A stretch of 64,000 nucleotides of DNA, taken from NCBI GenBank assembly GCA_033977485.1, contig CM066987.1, forward strand, positions 50,037,033 to 50,101,032, given 5' to 3'. The stretch comes from Hydrangea macrophylla. Taxonomy: Eukaryota > Streptophyta > Magnoliopsida > Cornales > Hydrangeaceae. The notes under the pieces were generated by a model, which worked only from the letters and a program-made list of their open reading frames with translations, was not told the DNA's origin and searched no databases. Positions 22,323 through 32,955 of this stretch are shown piece by piece (positions within the stretch are counted from its first letter, which is position 1; the number at the start of each line of letters is the position of its first letter). The position numbers and the translations under genes were made by a program.

Positions 22323-23448
22323 CAAGTTTGGCTTGATGCTATATCGGGGCAAGTTTGGAAATCTATTTGATGCCACCTGCCACTGTCTGAGTGGTCGGAG
22401 AAGCTGCCTTGGAGCTTTTGAGTCTCGTGAGTCGTCGGGAACTGGCTTAGAGTTGAGACTTAGCCTAGCTTGGAGTCTTTAAGTGCTCGGGAATTGGCTA
22501 AGAGTTGAGACTCGGCCTAATTCGGAGTCTTTTACTTAAGTTAAGCTTCCAGGATGGTTATCTTCTACCCGTAAACCTTCGTGAATGTTGTGGGTAAAAG
22601 AATTTGACCATGTTGGAAAAGCTGACCTAAAGTGTGTTACTTTAGGGTCCTGTTGTGTTAACTCCCCAGGATGGTTATCTTCCGCCCAGCCAGCCTTCGT
22701 CAAGACCGTTGGGAGAAACATTTTACCATGTTGGTGGAGCCAACCTAAATCACGTTGCTTTAGGGTCTTTTTGCTCCTCTATCGTCGGCCAACCTAAGAG
22801 ATTTTAGTTACCTCTATCGTCTATTTGGACCTAAGTGGAGTTATTGCCTCTGAGTACTGTAGGCGCCCGGGTTGTCTAAGAGTTTGACTTAGTTACCGCA
22901 AGGCTTGTAAGTACCCGGTGTGATTGCATGTTTAGTCCATCGTGCCTTTCTGCCCCCCAAGCTTTCGCTAAGGCGAGGGTCCTATGGAGGTAGGACTGTA
23001 GGTAACTGACCTGGAACATGGGTGATTGCAGGATCTTTTGAAGCTTGCCATCATCAGCCACCTAGGGGGGTTTGCCCCCATCATAGGTTGGACCTAAGCG
23101 AAGCCCGATGCCCTGGGCGTGACCCCGAGGTCTTTTGCCTCGGGTGCGATCTCGAAGTCTTTAGTGCCTGGGTTCAGAGCCCGAGGTTTTTTGTGCTTGG
23201 GTTCGGAGCCCGAGATCTTTTGATGTGCCTCGGGTGTGGCCCAGGGTCTTTTCAAGAGCTCTTTGACAGTCTGCGGAGCCTCATGCGATGATCGGGCAAG
23301 TACTACTATAGTTGGATTGGTCGAGACTGTTAGAGACAGGAGGTCGGACCGGGATCACCGGACTCCTGATTACTCTGAGCTAGATTCAAGGTCGGTATCA
23401 CTGGATCCTGACTGCTGCGAACTAGAGGTCGGATCGGAGCTGCCGGAC
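22323..23448 (-). mobile_element. Non-coding internal part of element E
   Basis: No conserved frame. Short repeats occur, such as CAGGATGGTTATCTTC at 22551 and 22669, and CCCGAGGTCTTTTG-like phrases at 23130-23240. Confidence 0.5.
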
Positions 23449-24748
23449 TCAGACCGCTGAACTGGAGGTCGGGTCGGGACTGCTGGACCCTGCCTGCTGT
23501 GAGCTGGAGGTCGGGTCGAGACTGCCAGACCCTGACTGCTGTGAACTAGAAGAACTGTCAGAACTCCCAGGCTGATCTCGCTTTCGCTTACTTATGGAAG
23601 ACTCGTTGCTTACGCGCTCGGGGTCTTTGGTCTTTAAAAATTCTTCAGTGCCAATGTATTCTCCAACCCTCTCAGTGAGTTCAACTAAGGTTTCCGCCCA
23701 ATTTCTGTGAAACGACGCAGCGCACTTGGTGTGTTGAACTCCCAAGCAAAAGGCTATAATAACGACAGTTTCATCAAGATCATAGATTACGAGCTTCTCT
23801 TGATTAAACTGGTCGGTGAACTCTTTGAGGGTCTCATTATTCCTTTGTATGATTGTCAGTAGCTACATGTCAAGCTTTGGCCATTCATGCATACCGATGA
23901 ACTGGTTGATGAATTGCTTGTTGAGTTGCTTGAAACTGCGAACCGATCGGAGCTCCAAGGAGTAGAACCATTGCACGGTCGGGCATTTCAAAGTGCTGGG
24001 AAAGGCTAAGCAATGTAATTCATCGGAGTTGGTGACTAGGGCCATCTGAGCCTTATAGGCCCGAGCGTGGTCGACCGGGCTTCCTGAGCCGTTATAGGGA
24101 TCTAGGCGAGGCTGCTTAAATTTGCGCGGGATGGCAAACCTCGTGATCTAGCTAGAGAATGGTGACTCTGTCTCGGTATTGGCGTGATTCTGAGTAGGGT
24201 TCTGGCCCAGTCTTTTGGCCAATCCATCAATCTGTTTCTGCAAGTCCTTGATACGTGCCACCACATCTTTCTGACCGGTATCCGGGCCGCAGGTTGGGTT
24301 AGTGGAGGAGGCTTCCTTCTCATGGCGGTGTGCTATCTCCTGGGATCGGGCTTGGCTATGACTCCGGTTCATCGTGTGCCTAGGGACACCCCGGCTCTTG
24401 ACCGAGTCACCCTGAACTGATTCCCAGGCCATATGCTCCTGCCTTTCCTCTCGGGCGGCGCGCCTACTATTGATGTCTCTGGCATCCTCAACATGGGACG
24501 GGTTGGCTCGGGCACGTTGTCTGGTCAAGATCGATTCCCGACCATACTCAACGTTCCCGGGCGGTTTCCCGACCACTGGAGGGTTGCTTTGTTGGGCCAG
24601 CATGACTTCAATTTGCTGCTGGGTTTGACACTGGATCTTTAAGAGTTGTGAGTGTTACGGTGATCTGCTGCGGTGTCAGGAACGCCGGGGCTGGCGGGAT
24701 AGCCCGGCCAGCCCGCTGTACAGCCTTCTTACCCTTCTTCGGAGGCAT
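23449..24748 (-). pseudogene. Broken gag gene of element E
   Basis: Gag packages the RNA of the element. The minus-strand frame starts at an ATG at 24748 (MPPKKGKKAVQRAG) and slips frame near 24645. The main frame runs from 24603 and is cut by a TAG at 24148-24150 and another at about 23863. It then stays in frame to 23449. The middle carries LDPYNGSGSPVDHARAYKAQ, CPTVQWFYSL and LNKQFINQFIG, matching the retrotransposon gag core of Ty3/gypsy elements. The C-terminal end is serine-rich (SSDSSSSSQQSGSGS). There is no zinc knuckle and no protease. With one frameshift and two stops it cannot make a full protein; the family call is firm, the start less so. Confidence 0.75.
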
Positions 24749-24792
24749 GATTATCAGCTGAGAGATTTGTGCTTTGAGAAATCTATCGTTTT

Positions 24793-24810
24793 CCACAGAC
24801 GGCGCCAAAC
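24793..24810 (-). other. Primer binding site of element E
   Basis: On minus, GTTTGGCGCCGTCTGTGG follows the end of the 5' LTR directly. TGGCGCC is a common start of plant LTR-element primer sites. Confidence 0.6.
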
Positions 24811-25515
24811 TGATGAAATTTGGTTAAAGTAAATTAAAGCAATTTAAGGAGAGAGAGAGAGTAAGAGACTGATTTTTGTATGTGGTTCGGCCGTGTTAAT
24901 GAAAGAACCTACGTCCATGTGCGTGTCTGAGCACGTCCACTATACGGTAAAAAGCCGGTGACCTGTGGTGAACCAACAATATTTTGGAGCTACAGTAGGT
25001 CAGTCGGGCGTGTTGGTGACTGCTATAGAGGTGCTGTAGAAACTGAAAAGTCAGTTCCCTGAAAAAGAAGGGGGGGGGGGGGGGGGGGGGAGGGGGGGGG
25101 GGGGGGGGGGGGTGAATGGTGTCTTTTATAGATGCAAGAGACCTACTTATACATGGATAAGGAAATATAATCCAACTAAGCTTGATTAGCATTAATTGTG
25201 GAGGTTTTCTAATTGGATTAGAAAACAATATGCTCTTTCCATAAGTCTTATATCTTGAGTAGGAAACTGCTTGGAATATTCTGGGGCATATGTTGTGGGC
25301 CCAGCTGGCCTGCGCCTGTACGGACTGTACCAGTGTGGTCTTCCCGACCTATTGGTCTGGTAGTGAATGAACCGCTCGGGATGGTGAGTCTCGGGTAGAT
25401 TAGACCGCTCAAGCTGATGCTTATCTGAAGAGTTGTGCATGATTTGATCGGAACAGGAACCAACTGCTGAGTTGAACCGCTCGGTCATAGGATAGAACCA
25501 ATTTTGGGTGTATCA
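24811..25515 (-). repeat. 5' LTR of element E
   Basis: 705 bp. Contains a 43-base, nearly pure G run (25070-25112), the main length difference from the other LTR. Confidence 0.85.
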
Positions 25516-25612
25516 AGTGTCAACTTTTGTAAATTGGTATATAATTTTTACTTGCTTTCCAAAACTACTCTTATAATAAGGACAAAAGAGCATTTAAGTG
25601 TGGTTTTAAAAT

Positions 25613-25786
25613 CAATAATGATAGGTATACACAATTTTTGACACACTATACTTTAAATGTATGTACCTTGTGCTGTTTGAATTTTTTTTACACTTTTCTG
25701 TGCACCACTTACACAACACATGGTATATGTATTTAAAACTGTGTGTCAAAAAGTGTGTAAAAAAGTGTGTATGCCTAATATTACTC
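25613..25786. mobile_element. Mutator-like MITE, relative of 4778-4949
   Basis: Flanked by TTTTAAAAT at 25604-25612 and TTCTAAAAT at 25787-25795, 8 of 9 bases alike. Shares TTTTTGACACACTATACTTTAAA and CCTTGTGCTGTTTGAATTTTT-like blocks with 4778-4949. Confidence 0.75.
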
Positions 25787-25863
25787 TTCTAAAATAAGCA
25801 AACACCCATCACATCCAATGGGTAAAATTAGAAAGTAACTCTTTAATGGACCAAAAAAATGAA

Positions 25864-26056
25864 GAGTAATACTTGGGACACAACTAAAAGACACAATCTT
25901 AAGACACAACCTTCATTTTGTGTCTATCTCTCTCCTAGTGGTCTTAGTGGGTACTGTGGGGTCCACTAGCACTATGGGACCCGTCAGGAGAGAGATAGAC
26001 ACAAAATGAAGGTTGTGTCCCAAGGTTGTGTCTTTTGGTTGTCCCAAGTATTACTC
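25864..26056. mobile_element. Mutator-like hairpin MITE (GAGTAATACTTGGG family)
   Basis: 193 bp with ends GAGTAATACTTGGGACA and its complement, and repeats AAAAATGAA (25855-25863) and AAAAATTAA (26057-26065). The arms carry TGTGTCTATCTCTCTCCT and its complement, so the transcript would fold into a long hairpin. Confidence 0.78.
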
Positions 26057-26377
26057 AAAAATTAATACTCGGTATAATATAACTTTCTTAAACATTGTGC
26101 AAAAACAAAAGTGGATATTTATTTTGAAACGAAGAGAATATTAAACACAGCAGATCTAGAAGCAAAGACGAGTTATCTAGATTGAGTAATGCATTTTTCT
26201 CCCAAAAAGTGATTCCCAAATGATGTGGTAGTAGAATTAAGTCTAATAATTAAAAATTAATTATCTGACCTCACTATTACATCATTTTAAAAACACTTTT
26301 AGGATAAAAATTTGAAAAGCATAACATTACTCAATTACATTAACTAAGTGAAATTTAGAAAATCCAAAAAACAAAAA
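26057..26377. other. Downstream flank of LOR gene 1
   Basis: AT-rich. 26140-26377 is a diverged copy of 32860-32955 downstream of LOR gene 2. Would include the 3' UTR. Confidence 0.4.
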
Positions 26378-29300
26378 TTAAGAAACCAAATGTGGGTCTT
26401 CAATCGTGGGGTCCACCTCCAACCCACCATCATCAGACCAATCATGACCGTCAATCTGATCAAGAACAAGAACCAACCCCATGGCAAAGGCACCATCAAA
26501 CCCAGGCTTGAGACACAGAGAGAACACTTCCTTCCCAAACGTCACGTGCGCCGAAGCATCCACTTTGCGTCTGATCTCAGCCGTTGGTTCCTTTCCCGCA
26601 TTAAAGATCGTGCAACATCGATTCGCGAACGAGCCTTCGATCTGGTACTCCTCGCATGGATTGCTGTACACTTCCACGTTCACGCTCGACCGTCCGATGA
26701 TTGACGATCTTCGCACGCTGAAGATGGGTTTCTGGCCGTCGATTCTCTCTCCCAAGTACCCTTCCCACCGGTGATGGAGACTCACTCTCTGCTTCGGAAC
26801 AAAAAGCAAGGTGAATCAGAAAACTCGCTGAGTTGACTCAGTCAGGAAAAAAACTGCCATAAACTGAAATTAAATGACAACCCTCTTATTTAAAAAGGGT
26901 TAATTACAGAAACACTCTCAGACGTCATCCTTTATTTCACGAGTAATATTTGTGTACATAAGTATTCACATTTTTTGAATTACGTAGAACAAATTGTGTG
27001 AATGATTGTATCTAAAATATTACTCTTATTTCACATAATCTACTATGATTTAAATTCTATCAAGCCCATGTAATCTGAACTTAAATAAAACCGTCTATTT
27101 TATCAACGATGAATGTAAAAGAACAAATATACCATAAACGTCTGTTTAATTTTCAACCATAACAACCAGGGGCGAATTTAAATGGACAGTCACGGGCAAT
27201 TGCCCCCTGAGATTTTTTAAACCTTTATTAAGGCTTAGTTTGGCCCTCATTTTGGTGCTTCTCTTTTTTTAAAGTATAATTTTATATTAATTCATCTGAT
27301 AACTAGTTTATGAGGCTTGCAAAAATTAAAGTTAGAGCTTTTTTGGGGGGAGTTTTAGCTTTTAAAAGCTCTAGAATGGAACTTTTAAAAGTTCAAGTTT
27401 GTTTTTTGATTTCATGATGCTTTTTTGAAAAGTAGTGTGTCACTTGTATAAAATTGTAAAAAAACTTAGTAATAAATTTCATAAACTCCTTTTAAAAAGC
27501 CACATAAAATCAAACTAAACCTAAATATATATATATATATATATAGACATTAGACACAAACATGTCCCACACAGGTACGAAAACTTTTTGAACCCCCTAA
27601 CTTGACCTAACCCTCCCAACTCTCCACCGGCCCCCACTTTCTCTCTTCAACTAAAACTAAAAAATAAATAGTCCCCTCTCATTCTCTCTCTCTCTCAGAC
27701 ACGCACGTGAACCTTCTCAATTCTTTTCACGTTTTACATTTTTTTGTTTTGGGACCTTGTGAGTTGTGAGAGTGTGATTTGTTTGCTTTGAGTTTTAATT
27801 ACCTGTGATCCTAAAGTTTGAATTACATTAAGAGTACTTTATGTCCAAGATAGATTGGTGAATGAAATGCTAAGGATAATTTATTGAAACAGTTATAAAA
27901 TATGAAACCCACGAAAAAATTATATAAAATTATGCTATGTTTGCAAAAAAAATAATAATATTGAGTTGGCGACGTTGCCCCGAACCTCCGTGCAAGCTTA
28001 CCCCTGAGCTATGATCCTAAATCCGCCTTATTAACAGCCCATATACACGATCAATTTCAACATTTTTCTAATCGTTGGGGGAGAGAGAATGGTTTCGCAT
28101 GTGGGTCGAAAGAAATTTTTTTGGCGTTTACTTATACATTTTTGATAATGAGATAACTATATAAGGAGAAAAAAATACAAACTATTTGAATCAACAAGGT
28201 ATGGAGCAATTTGTTAACTAAATTCAGAATTTATATTTACAAATACACCAAACTTTTTCAAAAATTACATATACACATCAGTTTTTTTAAAAAAAATCTA
28301 AGGAGGGGCGAGCTTAATAATTTAGAAAAAAATTTAGAGGGGACGAGAACGTGTATTTACAAATAATACTATTATAATTAAGCATTTTTTTTCCAAATCT
28401 AAGGGGGGCGGTCGCCTCCCCCCCCCCCTAGATCCATCCTTGGCAATAGGCCATACTCAAACTTGGCTTGCGAAGTGCTGAGGTTAGTAAAATGGGTTTT
28501 TTTACCATTTCATTTTTATTTCTTTTTAACCCTTATTCTGTAATTGCAACGGTGTTTTCATGCACTTTTAAGCTTATGTTTTTTTGTAATGCTGTTGATG
28601 ATTAAAGTTGGGTTTGTTCATTTGTTTGAAAAGTGTAGATTGTGGTCCATTTTTTATCAATAAAGACCAAACTGTGGTCCCCTATCTCTCTCTATGTTTT
28701 TCTATATACATATGTCATGTATATATATATATATATCTGTGTGCGCATATATATAATTTCGTTGCACATGCATATGATTCCCTATATATATATATACATA
28801 CATTTTGTTGCACTTACATATATTTCTGTGTACTTATTTCTTTTGATAAAATGTGTGTGATGTGTGTTGTATTGCAGATATGGCTGACACCGTATCAATT
28901 AGGATGTCTGTTTGGTAATGCATAAAATATAATTAGAATAAGACTCACTTTTATTTAATTTGATTATTTTTTTACGGAAAAAAAAAAAAAAAACAGTACG
29001 ACGGTTGGCAACTGTATGGCAGACACAACTCCTATGTTAAAACTGATAATTGGCCAAACAGGCAATAAAATCCATTTAAGTTTTGCAGTTTTTATGCAGT
29101 TCTATTTTATACTGTATGATAGTGCCTACGAATACGTATCCAATACTCTTTATATCAATTCTTAGCCACTTGGGAGCCAAAGTTGTACTACTCTGCTCTA
29201 ATCCCAAATGGTACTATTGAACCCTTTTTGGTCCTCCAATGTAGTCAGTGAGAGAGAAGATTAGAGAAAGTTATTCTAAACAAAAAGCTTGATTAGTGGC

Positions 29301-30506
29301 TTCAGCAAAACACTTGGTTTTAATTTTTTTAATTCACTCCAATTCAAAAACTAACACAAATTCACAGTCTGTTTGGTTTGCCACAAACAAAAAAAGAATT
29401 GATTTTGTAATTCTTATGTTTAATTTCACCTAAAATAGAATTGAATTCATTTCAATTCTACCAAATTCTTGTTTTAGGTTGTTTATAAATCAGACTAATA
29501 TTACTTCAATTCTGGACTTTTTTTTAAAGTGAACTATTTTGGTTTATCATCATTCTTCTTACTTGCTTATTAGGTTAATTTTTGCGTATAGTAGGGGTAG
29601 TAATCGGGTCGGTCGAGTCATAATCGTGTCGGGTCATAATCGTGTTATTCTTAAACATATCATAATCGTGTCGAGTTATACACGGGTCACCCGTTTAACC
29701 GATTTAACCTGTGTAGGGATATTATCGGTTCTGTTTAAATTTTTATTTTTATTTTTTTCGATTTTAACATATTTTAAAAACCAAGCAAATTGAATTCATT
29801 TCAATTCTACCAAATTCTTGTTTTAGGTTATTTATAAATCAGACCAATTGTGAACCGATTTGTTAAGAATTGAATTCAAAACCAACGTGTCAAGACACTC
29901 TAAAATATGGAGCTCAAAATTAAGCCAAATTATTTTCTTAGCCACATTAGCTAAAGTGGAGTTAGAGATCGATGGTTCTATGTATCGAGTTGAGTAATCC
30001 AATTTATATTTCGCAAGACTAAATTCGTAGAGATCCTTATTAATAGAGTCGCAACTTAGTTTGATTTAAGGAAACCATGTGTATATAAATATACAGAAAT
30101 ATTTTCTTTTTCTCTCAAATTTGGAAATATAAACTTTTCCGATCACTAACTTGACTCAGCGAGTTCACTCGACAAGAGGATGCAACAGAAGTGGTTGACT
30201 GAAACTTAAGAGCTAGCAGTTAAGTACATAGTATATACATACACATGATATATATATATATATATATACGCACACACATACCTTTCGCCGGACGGTTAGA
30301 ATGCATCGGCCGGAGGCGTCCATGAGGACGAGTTCGCCGCCGTTGTCTTTATCTTCACCGTATGAGTCGACTCGGAATAGAACGTCGCTATTGGAATCGT
30401 AGACGGTGTAGCCATCGCCGGAGAAGAAAAGAGATTTCTTGAGAACGGTGAGATGGGTCTCTTCCTTGCATACAAATCCATCTTCAACAATAGTCCCACC
30501 TTTCAT
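26378..30506 (-). CDS. LURP-one-related (LOR, DUF567) protein, gene 1
   Basis: Two exons on minus: exon 1 30506-30282 (75 codons) and exon 2 26788-26378 (136 codons and TAA), giving about 211 residues, the usual LOR length. The intron donor is AAAG|GTATG at 30281 and the acceptor GAAGCAG|AGAG at 26789; both junctions are in phase 0. Exon 1 carries LTVLKKSLFFSGDGYTVYDS and LVLMDASGRCILTVRRK. Exon 2 carries HHRWEGYL, PIFSVRRSSIIG, IEGSFANRCC and KPGFDGAFAMGLVLVLDQID. These are the beta-strand blocks of the LURP-one/Tubby-like fold, ending in the hydrophobic central helix. Arabidopsis LURP1 belongs to this family and is linked to defence against an oomycete; for most LOR proteins the role is unknown. 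The frame is intact. Gene 2 at 32956-35453 is its tandem copy. The 3,493-bp intron holds DNA-transposon remnants. Confidence 0.9.
27165..28446. mobile_element. Degenerate DNA-transposon remnants in the LOR gene 1 intron
   Basis: The left end reads AGGGGCGAATTTAAATGG. Possible right ends are CTAAATCCGCCTTA near 28017-28030 and CCCTAGATCCATCCTTGG near 28425-28442, both close to complements of GGGGCGGATTTAGG-type transposon ends. The body is AT-rich and non-coding. Boundaries and family are uncertain. Confidence 0.35.
28447..29518. other. LOR gene 1 intron, partly duplicated near gene 2
   Basis: 28960-29330 matches 33880-34360 in the gene 2 intron, sharing ATAGTGCCTACGAATA and CAATACTCTTTATATCAAT. 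(TA)n runs lie at 28717-28735 and 28780-28795. No coding sequence is visible. Confidence 0.5.
29592..29790. mobile_element. Truncated copy of the hAT-like element at 31215-31931
   Basis: Starts TAGGGGTAGTAATCGGGTC after GCGTATAG, exactly as at 31215, and keeps the ATAATCGTGTCGGGTCATAAT and CACGGGTCACCCGTTTAACC blocks, then stops near 29790. The flank to its left (29519-29591) also matches 31139-31214, so element and flank were duplicated together. Confidence 0.55.
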
Positions 30507-30770
30507 TTTTCTTCAATCTTTCGTCTCTCAAAACTGTTGGTTTTTAATATCTATCCTTCTGGTCTATGAAATGAAATTCTATTATTTGAGAGAGAGAGAG
30601 AAAAATGAGATGTACCTAGAAGGAATATAAAGAGTGGAGAGAGACAGCAAATGTCGGATTTAACATCTGTCCTTTTGGACTATGAAATGAAATTCTAGAT
30701 ATTTGAGAGAGAGAGAGAGAGATGTACCTAGAACAGGAATAGTGAAGAGAGAGCAAATGAAATAATGTAG
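30507..30770 (-). promoter_or_regulatory. LOR gene 1 upstream region with a tandem duplication
   Basis: A unit of about 115 bp occurs twice, with TGGWCTATGAAATGAAATTCT, a (GA)n run and GATGTACCTAGAA in each copy (about 30545-30660 and 30661-30770). A possible minus-strand TATA box (TTTATATTCC) is at about 30624-30633. The matching DNA upstream of gene 2 lacks the duplication. Confidence 0.45.
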
Positions 30771-31214
30771 CCCAGATGTCCAATATTTTACATGTCATGT
30801 ACTCACTATTTTTACGTGAAAAAAAATGGAATATCATTAATCATCTCACCTGTTTATTAGCACAATTGTGAATAACAATAGATAAATTTCATTAAGTTTT
30901 CTTATAGAATGAGACATTTAGATCAAATTATTTCTATTTAAAAATTTTAGAAACTAAATTAATGCAATTACAAAGTCTAAAATAAGATAGAGATCAAACT
31001 TTAAGGGTGCATTTTATATTTAAGCTTTTTTTTTTTTCTCTCACATGAATAGAGATTTCATTCATTTTCATGCGAATTACATCTTATTTATAATGTAATT
31101 AACAGAATTTTGAGTAACTATTTTACTTCTTGACTTCTTCTAAAGTGAACTATATATTTAGGTGAATCATCAACCTTCCCGCGGCCCGCTTATTAGTTTA
31201 ATTTTTGCGTATAG
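30771..31214. repeat. Dispersed repeat between the LOR genes
   Basis: 30780-31030 is a diverged copy of 4490-4740. 31139-31214 matches 29519-29591. No gene is visible. Confidence 0.45.
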
Positions 31215-31931
31215 TAGCGGTGGCAATTGGGTCGTGTCAGGTCACAATCGTGTCGGGTCATAATTGTGTCATTCTTAAACGTACGTATCATAATTGTGTC
31301 GGCTCATATACGGGTCACCCGTTTAACCCGTCTAACCCGTATATGGGTGTTATCGGTTATGTTCGAATTTTAATTTTAATTTTAGTTTTTTTTTTCCCAT
31401 TTTTTCATGTTTTGAAAACCAATCGAAGTGGTTAGTTCAATCGATTTTGTCAATTTGCACTATCGGGTCGGTTTTTTAGTTGTAGGTAATTTTTTGATAA
31501 GTCACTTTTATAGTCTTATATTATACATATATATATAGTATATATTTTTACATTATATATTTGTATCATTTAATGTCTATTTACTTGTTTAGTAAATTGG
31601 TAATTTTTTTTGGAGCAAAAAACAACTTTTGTTTACACTTTTTATTCATTTTTTAAATAAATTTTTTTATTATTATTTATGTTATTTGTATTTAAGACTT
31701 CCAGATTATTAAAAATTATTTTTAGAACTAAAAAAAATACCCCAACCGCACCTAATTATCGGGTCAAACGGGTTGGACGGGTTGACTCGCTTAAAGTATG
31801 ACATAACCCGTTTATTAGTCGTGTCAAACGGGTCGACTCGTTTATAATCTTGCCCTTATACGGGTCATTCAAACATGTTTTTTTTTTTTTATTTTTTATT
31901 TTTTATGTCTGATCGAAAATTGCCACCCCTA
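31215..31931. mobile_element. Non-autonomous hAT-like element
   Basis: 717 bp with ends TAGCGGTGGCAATT and AATTGCCACCCCTA, inverted copies of each other with one mismatch. Flanking 8-mers GCGTATAG (31207-31214) and TTGTATAG (31932-31939) agree at six of eight positions. The body repeats CGGGTCA, GTGTCGG and their complements and carries no transposase. Confidence 0.7.
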
Positions 31932-32830
31932 TTGTATAGAGGGTGAATTCTGTCAAATTTTCTGACATAATGTGACATTTGGACTACATTGCTTCTATTT
32001 AAAGATTTCAGAGGCTAAATTGACAAAATTGAAACTACAACGGCTAAAATGCATGAGACAGAGACCAAACTACAAGAGTACATTTTGTAATTAAGACTAA
32101 AAAATTTAGATTCACAAAATAGTTGAATTTACACATTCAATTTAGTTAGAGCATCTCCAATCCTTACCCTTTTTCTAGACCAAAATTCAAATTTGGATAA
32201 AAACTCCCAAAATGCCATTCAACACAAGAACCAAACTCATATCAGATTGGACTTTATCCAAATCTCAAACCAAATCGAAAACACGTACTCTTCATTGACT
32301 CAAATTTTGATTTGATGAGTTTTTAGGCAAAGTTGAGTAAAAATTTGAGCAATGGTAAGAGATGGCCTTATAAACCACAAAACTGATACTTAAGGGTCAG
32401 TTTGGCATTACAAAAAATATATATATATATATATATATATAGAACCCCACTTTCAGCCCCGTTACTATTTGTGTAGGATTTTTTTGAAAATCAAACATCA
32501 TGTTAGGTTGATAAAATACCAATTTTAAGATGTATTTTAGGTTAAGCGCAAAATTTCCCGCACATCTACCGCACACTTGAATTTGTAGTACATGTTCATT
32601 AGTCTAGCGACAATCCAGAGATACAAATTCTCCACAGCCATGGAGGTACTGTACTACCTTCTCGGTAGTACTAATAGGGTGTTGAAACCACAATAATATG
32701 GTGTTAATGACACCTCCATGACTGCGGTGAATTTGTTGAGAAGGCAGCATCCAAAAGTGCGGCCTACAATCTCCTTCCCAAATCTAGCTCTACACTTACC
32801 AAACACTATCTTTTTTCTACCCAAACAGTC
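31932..32830. repeat. Segmental duplicate of 4560-6180
   Basis: Runs parallel to 4560-6180 but lacks the two MITEs and the 223-bp tandem copy found there. A (TA)n run lies at 32417-32440. No gene is visible. Confidence 0.6.
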
Positions 32831-32955
32831 CCTTTTATGAAAGTAAAATACTAACTAATAGGAGTATTAAACACAACGATGTAGAAGAAAGACAAGAAGA
32901 GATTAACTGGATTACTGAGTAGTAAAATTTAGAAAATCCAGAAAACCAAAAAAAA

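Larger units (their letters stand above)
21633..25515 (-). mobile_element. Gag-only LTR retrotransposon E, complete ends
   Basis: A 3,883-bp element with two LTRs of about 675 and 705 bp and 5-bp target repeats AGTGT at 21628-21632 and 25516-25520. Orientation is minus: the primer site lies left of the 24811 LTR and a purine tract (AATGGGGGGC on minus) touches the other LTR. The internal part holds a broken gag frame and no protease, reverse transcriptase or integrase motifs, so it would depend on another element. Its LTR ends are TGATG at 21633 and GGTGTATCA at 25515. Confidence 0.85.

Noticed and set aside
26348..26774. Plus-strand open frames over LOR gene 1 exon 2, and the same at 33059-33352
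   Set aside because: They are antisense shadows of the LOR exon on the minus strand.
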